Assembly: GCA_025999255.1 (NCBI GenBank)
Contig: BNXB01000063.1
Span: forward strand, 1-8,167
Direction of reading: 5' to 3'
Origin: Bacteroidia bacterium
Lineage (GTDB): Bacteria > Bacteroidota > Bacteroidia > Bacteroidales > Azobacteroidaceae
DNA length: 8,167 nucleotides
The notes under the pieces are model-generated. The model was not told the DNA's origin and searched no databases. It saw only the letters and a program-made list of their open reading frames with translations. Numbering within the stretch: position 1 is the first letter of the stretch; every line of letters begins with the position of its first letter. Below are positions 6,351 to 8,167 of the stretch, in pieces. Made by a program: the position numbers and the translations under genes.

Positions 6351-7638
6351 GTTTACAAAAATTTTCAAATCGGAATTTATCCGTAACAGTACAGTCCTTT
6401 TGAGTGGAAATATTGCAGGACAAGCTATTGCCCTGCTAACGATGCCGGTATTATCCCGTTTATACACGAAGGACGATTTTGGAGTATTTGCCCTATTTAC
6501 AAGTCTGTGCGGTATTTTGGTTATCTTAGGAACCGGAAAATACGAAGAAGCTTTTGTCATGACTTCCAACCGGAAAGAATCATCCGCCCTGTTAAACTTT
6601 TCATTACGGTTGCTGATTCCCTTTTGCCTGCTTATTTTCTTAGTCTTAGTACTATTCGGTTCTCCCTGCTTGTCGTTCTTCAATATGGAAGCCCTTATAG
6701 ATTATTGGTACTGGATTCCTTTATATTTGCTTTTCTCCGGTTTTTTTATTCTGGTGACTTATGTAGCAAACCGGGAAAAAAGGTATAAAACAATTGCTTC
6801 CGCTAATTTATCGACCAATGGATTGACATCGGCGCTGAAAATTACATTCAAATTCTTTGTAACAGGAACAACCGGACTTATCTCGGGACAAGCTATCGGA
6901 CAATTCTTATCCTGTTTTTCATTCTGCAAGCTGAAACAGATACTCCAAGACTCTATTCACCTTAATTGGCAGGAATCAAAAAAAGCAGGTAAAAAATTTC
7001 AGGATTTTCCCAGATTCGCGATGCCCCGGAGTTTTATTGATTCATTTTCCGTAAATCTGCCTTTTTTCTTGCTAACGGGTATTTTCGGAGAAGCCCGGTT
7101 GGGACTTTTCTTCATGGCTTTCACCATTGCATTCCGGCCTGTCAACCTGGTATCCAATTCAATTTATCAGGTTTTATATGAGAATGTAGCCAGACAAAAG
7201 GAAAACTCAAAGAAAATATCTTCGGAAATCAATCAATATCAAAAATATTGCCTGTTGCTGGCCTTACCTCTCTTTGCTATTGTGTTTGTTTTCTCCGGAT
7301 GGCTTTTCAAAACCATTTTCGGAGTACAATGGGAAGAGTCCGGAAGATATTTCCAATACATCCTTCCCTGGATATTTATGCTTTTGCTTACATCTCCTCT
7401 GGGATTCTTACCTATTATATTCCACAAACAAAAACAATACATGTACCTGGGAATTATCTACTTCCTTTGTAGATTGGCAACACTGGGCGCCGGTATTTAT
7501 CTCAAAGATTTCAACCTGGCTGTCTTGTTATTCTGTACGACAGGACTGGCTTTCTCCCTGGCAATTCAACTATGGTACCGTATCCTGATAAATAATTACG
7601 AGAAAAGATTGAATCATGATTTAACCGAAAATCACTAA
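6337..7638 (+). CDS. Wzx-like polysaccharide flippase (MOP superfamily)
   Basis: The 433-residue protein is hydrophobic throughout, with about 12 predicted membrane helices, and begins with the typical FIRNSTVLLSGNIAGQAIALLTMPVLSRLYTKDDFG pattern (split here: FIRNSTVLLSGNIAGQ, then MPVLSRLYTKDDFG) of RfbX/Wzx lipid-linked oligosaccharide flippases. It would move undecaprenyl-linked sugar units across the inner membrane. Its ATG lies within the permease gene, and a GGAG directly abuts it, so translation is probably coupled. No glycosyltransferase, polymerase or sugar-nucleotide gene is nearby, so it is an orphan flippase at the end of a transport operon; its glycan is unknown. The TAA stop overlaps the tilS -7 box. 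Confidence 0.85.
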   Translation: MEKNKFTKIFKSEFIRNSTVLLSGNIAGQAIALLTMPVLSRLYTKDDFGVFALFTSLCGILVILGTGKYEEAFVMTSNRKESSALLNFSLRLLIPFCLLIFLVLVLFGSPCLSFFNMEALIDYWYWIPLYLLFSGFFILVTYVANREKRYKTIASANLSTNGLTSALKITFKFFVTGTTGLISGQAIGQFLSCFSFCKLKQILQDSIHLNWQESKKAGKKFQDFPRFAMPRSFIDSFSVNLPFFLLTGIFGEARLGLFFMAFTIAFRPVNLVSNSIYQVLYENVARQKENSKKISSEINQYQKYCLLLALPLFAIVFVFSGWLFKTIFGVQWEESGRYFQYILPWIFMLLLTSPLGFLPIIFHKQKQYMYLGIIYFLCRLATLGAGIYLKDFNLAVLLFCTTGLAFSLAIQLWYRILINNYEKRLNHDLTENH

Positions 7639-7643
7639 CTTTG
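7636..7643 (+). promoter_or_regulatory. -7 box of the tilS promoter
   Basis: TAACTTTG is an exact TAnnTTTG match that includes the stop codon of the flippase gene. The nearest upstream TTG (7609-7611) is 24 bases away, longer than the usual 19-21, so the -33 element is poor. A leader of about 50 bases would precede tilS; it holds only a short TGCA-N5-TGCA palindrome. Confidence 0.5.
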
Positions 7644-7700
7644 CAAAAAATGCACATTATTGGTTTACTATTTTTACCCACAAAAATTTGAAAGTAAAAA

Positions 7701-8167
7701 GTGATTCGAAAAGTCAGGCAATATATCAGGAAAAACAATATGCTATCCGGTGAATCCACTGTGATTGCAGGACTCAGCGGGGGCGCCGATTCCGTAGTAT
7801 TGTTACATATCCTTCATACGTTGGGATACCAATGTATTGCCGCTCATTGTAACTTTCACCTGAGAGGGAAAGAATCCGACCGGGATGAAGAATTTTCCAC
7901 CCGTTTTTCCACTTCACTCGGAATTCCTTTTTATAAAACGGACTTCGATACTGTTTCCTACGCTGAAAAGGGTAAAATTTCCATTGAAATGGCAGCAAGA
8001 GAATTACGTTACAAATGGTTCGAAATACTCCGGGAAAAAGAAAATGCCGGTACAATTGCTGTTGCCCATCACCAAGACGACAGTATCGAAACATTACTCA
8101 TCAACCTGATTCGGGGAACAGGACTTAAAGGTTTAACCGGTATCAAACCGGTAAACGGGAATATTAT
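7701..8167 (+). CDS. tilS: tRNA(Ile)-lysidine synthase, 5' part (runs off right edge)
   Basis: The visible 155 codons encode the N-terminal PP-loop ATPase domain of TilS, which converts C34 of the AUA-reading tRNA-Ile to lysidine in the cytoplasm and is essential in most bacteria. The ATP-binding SGGADS motif is at residues 26-31, followed by AAHCNFHLRGKESDRDE, ISIEMAARELRY and AVAHHQDDSIETLL, all family signatures. I chose GTG at 7701: an in-frame TAA lies at 7695-7697, and IRKVRQYIRKNN matches the start of related proteins, whereas the ATG at 7740 would remove it. The reading frame is open to the end of the window. Confidence 0.95.
   Translation, partial: MIRKVRQYIRKNNMLSGESTVIAGLSGGADSVVLLHILHTLGYQCIAAHCNFHLRGKESDRDEEFSTRFSTSLGIPFYKTDFDTVSYAEKGKISIEMAARELRYKWFEILREKENAGTIAVAHHQDDSIETLLINLIRGTGLKGLTGIKPVNGNI

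Overview
The window looks like a chromosomal piece of a Bacteroidales (Bacteroidota) genome. The reasons are a PheS of the Bacteroidota type with a CxxC...CxxC insert, several exact TAnnTTTG (-7) promoter boxes, starts with little or no Shine-Dalgarno sequence, a clostripain-type lipoprotein remnant, and overall gene content. All intact protein genes are on the + strand; one tRNA gene is on the - strand.

The left quarter (1-1960) is an accessory graveyard, visibly richer in G+C than the rest. It holds, in order: an FGE-sulfatase/C-type-lectin-fold gene that enters from the left edge, carries a one-base frameshift and ends in a segment resembling the variable region of a diversity-generating retroelement (DGR); a hairpin and two ~24-nt degenerate repeats just after its stop; a short C-terminal remnant of a second surface-type protein; a ~125-bp inverted-repeat pair bracketing an N-terminally truncated IS200-like/REP-associated tyrosine transposase; and the N-terminal stub of a clostripain-family (C11) lipoprotein that stops at a strong hairpin.

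The centre (1961-3179) is a translation module: tRNA-Phe(GAA) on the - strand and pheS on the + strand, diverging from a ~125-bp intergenic region with a TAnnTTTG box facing each way. tRNA and synthetase for the same amino acid therefore share one control region.

The right half (3243-7638) is a tightly packed five-gene run: nth (endonuclease III), a substrate-binding lipoprotein, an ABC ATPase, an ABC permease (SsuABC/TauABC/ThiXYZ-like, substrate unassigned) and a Wzx-like flippase. The first three junctions are 4-base ATGA stop/start overlaps and the last is a 14-bp overlap, so the genes are probably one transcript with coupled translation. The window ends in the 5' part of tilS, which has its own -7 box over the flippase stop codon.

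The most interesting signal is the codon pattern at 742-852: the positions expected to vary in a DGR target are nearly all codons that can be derived from AAC/AAT-type codons by changing adenines only. Neither a reverse transcriptase nor a template repeat is in this window, so the link to a DGR is an inference.
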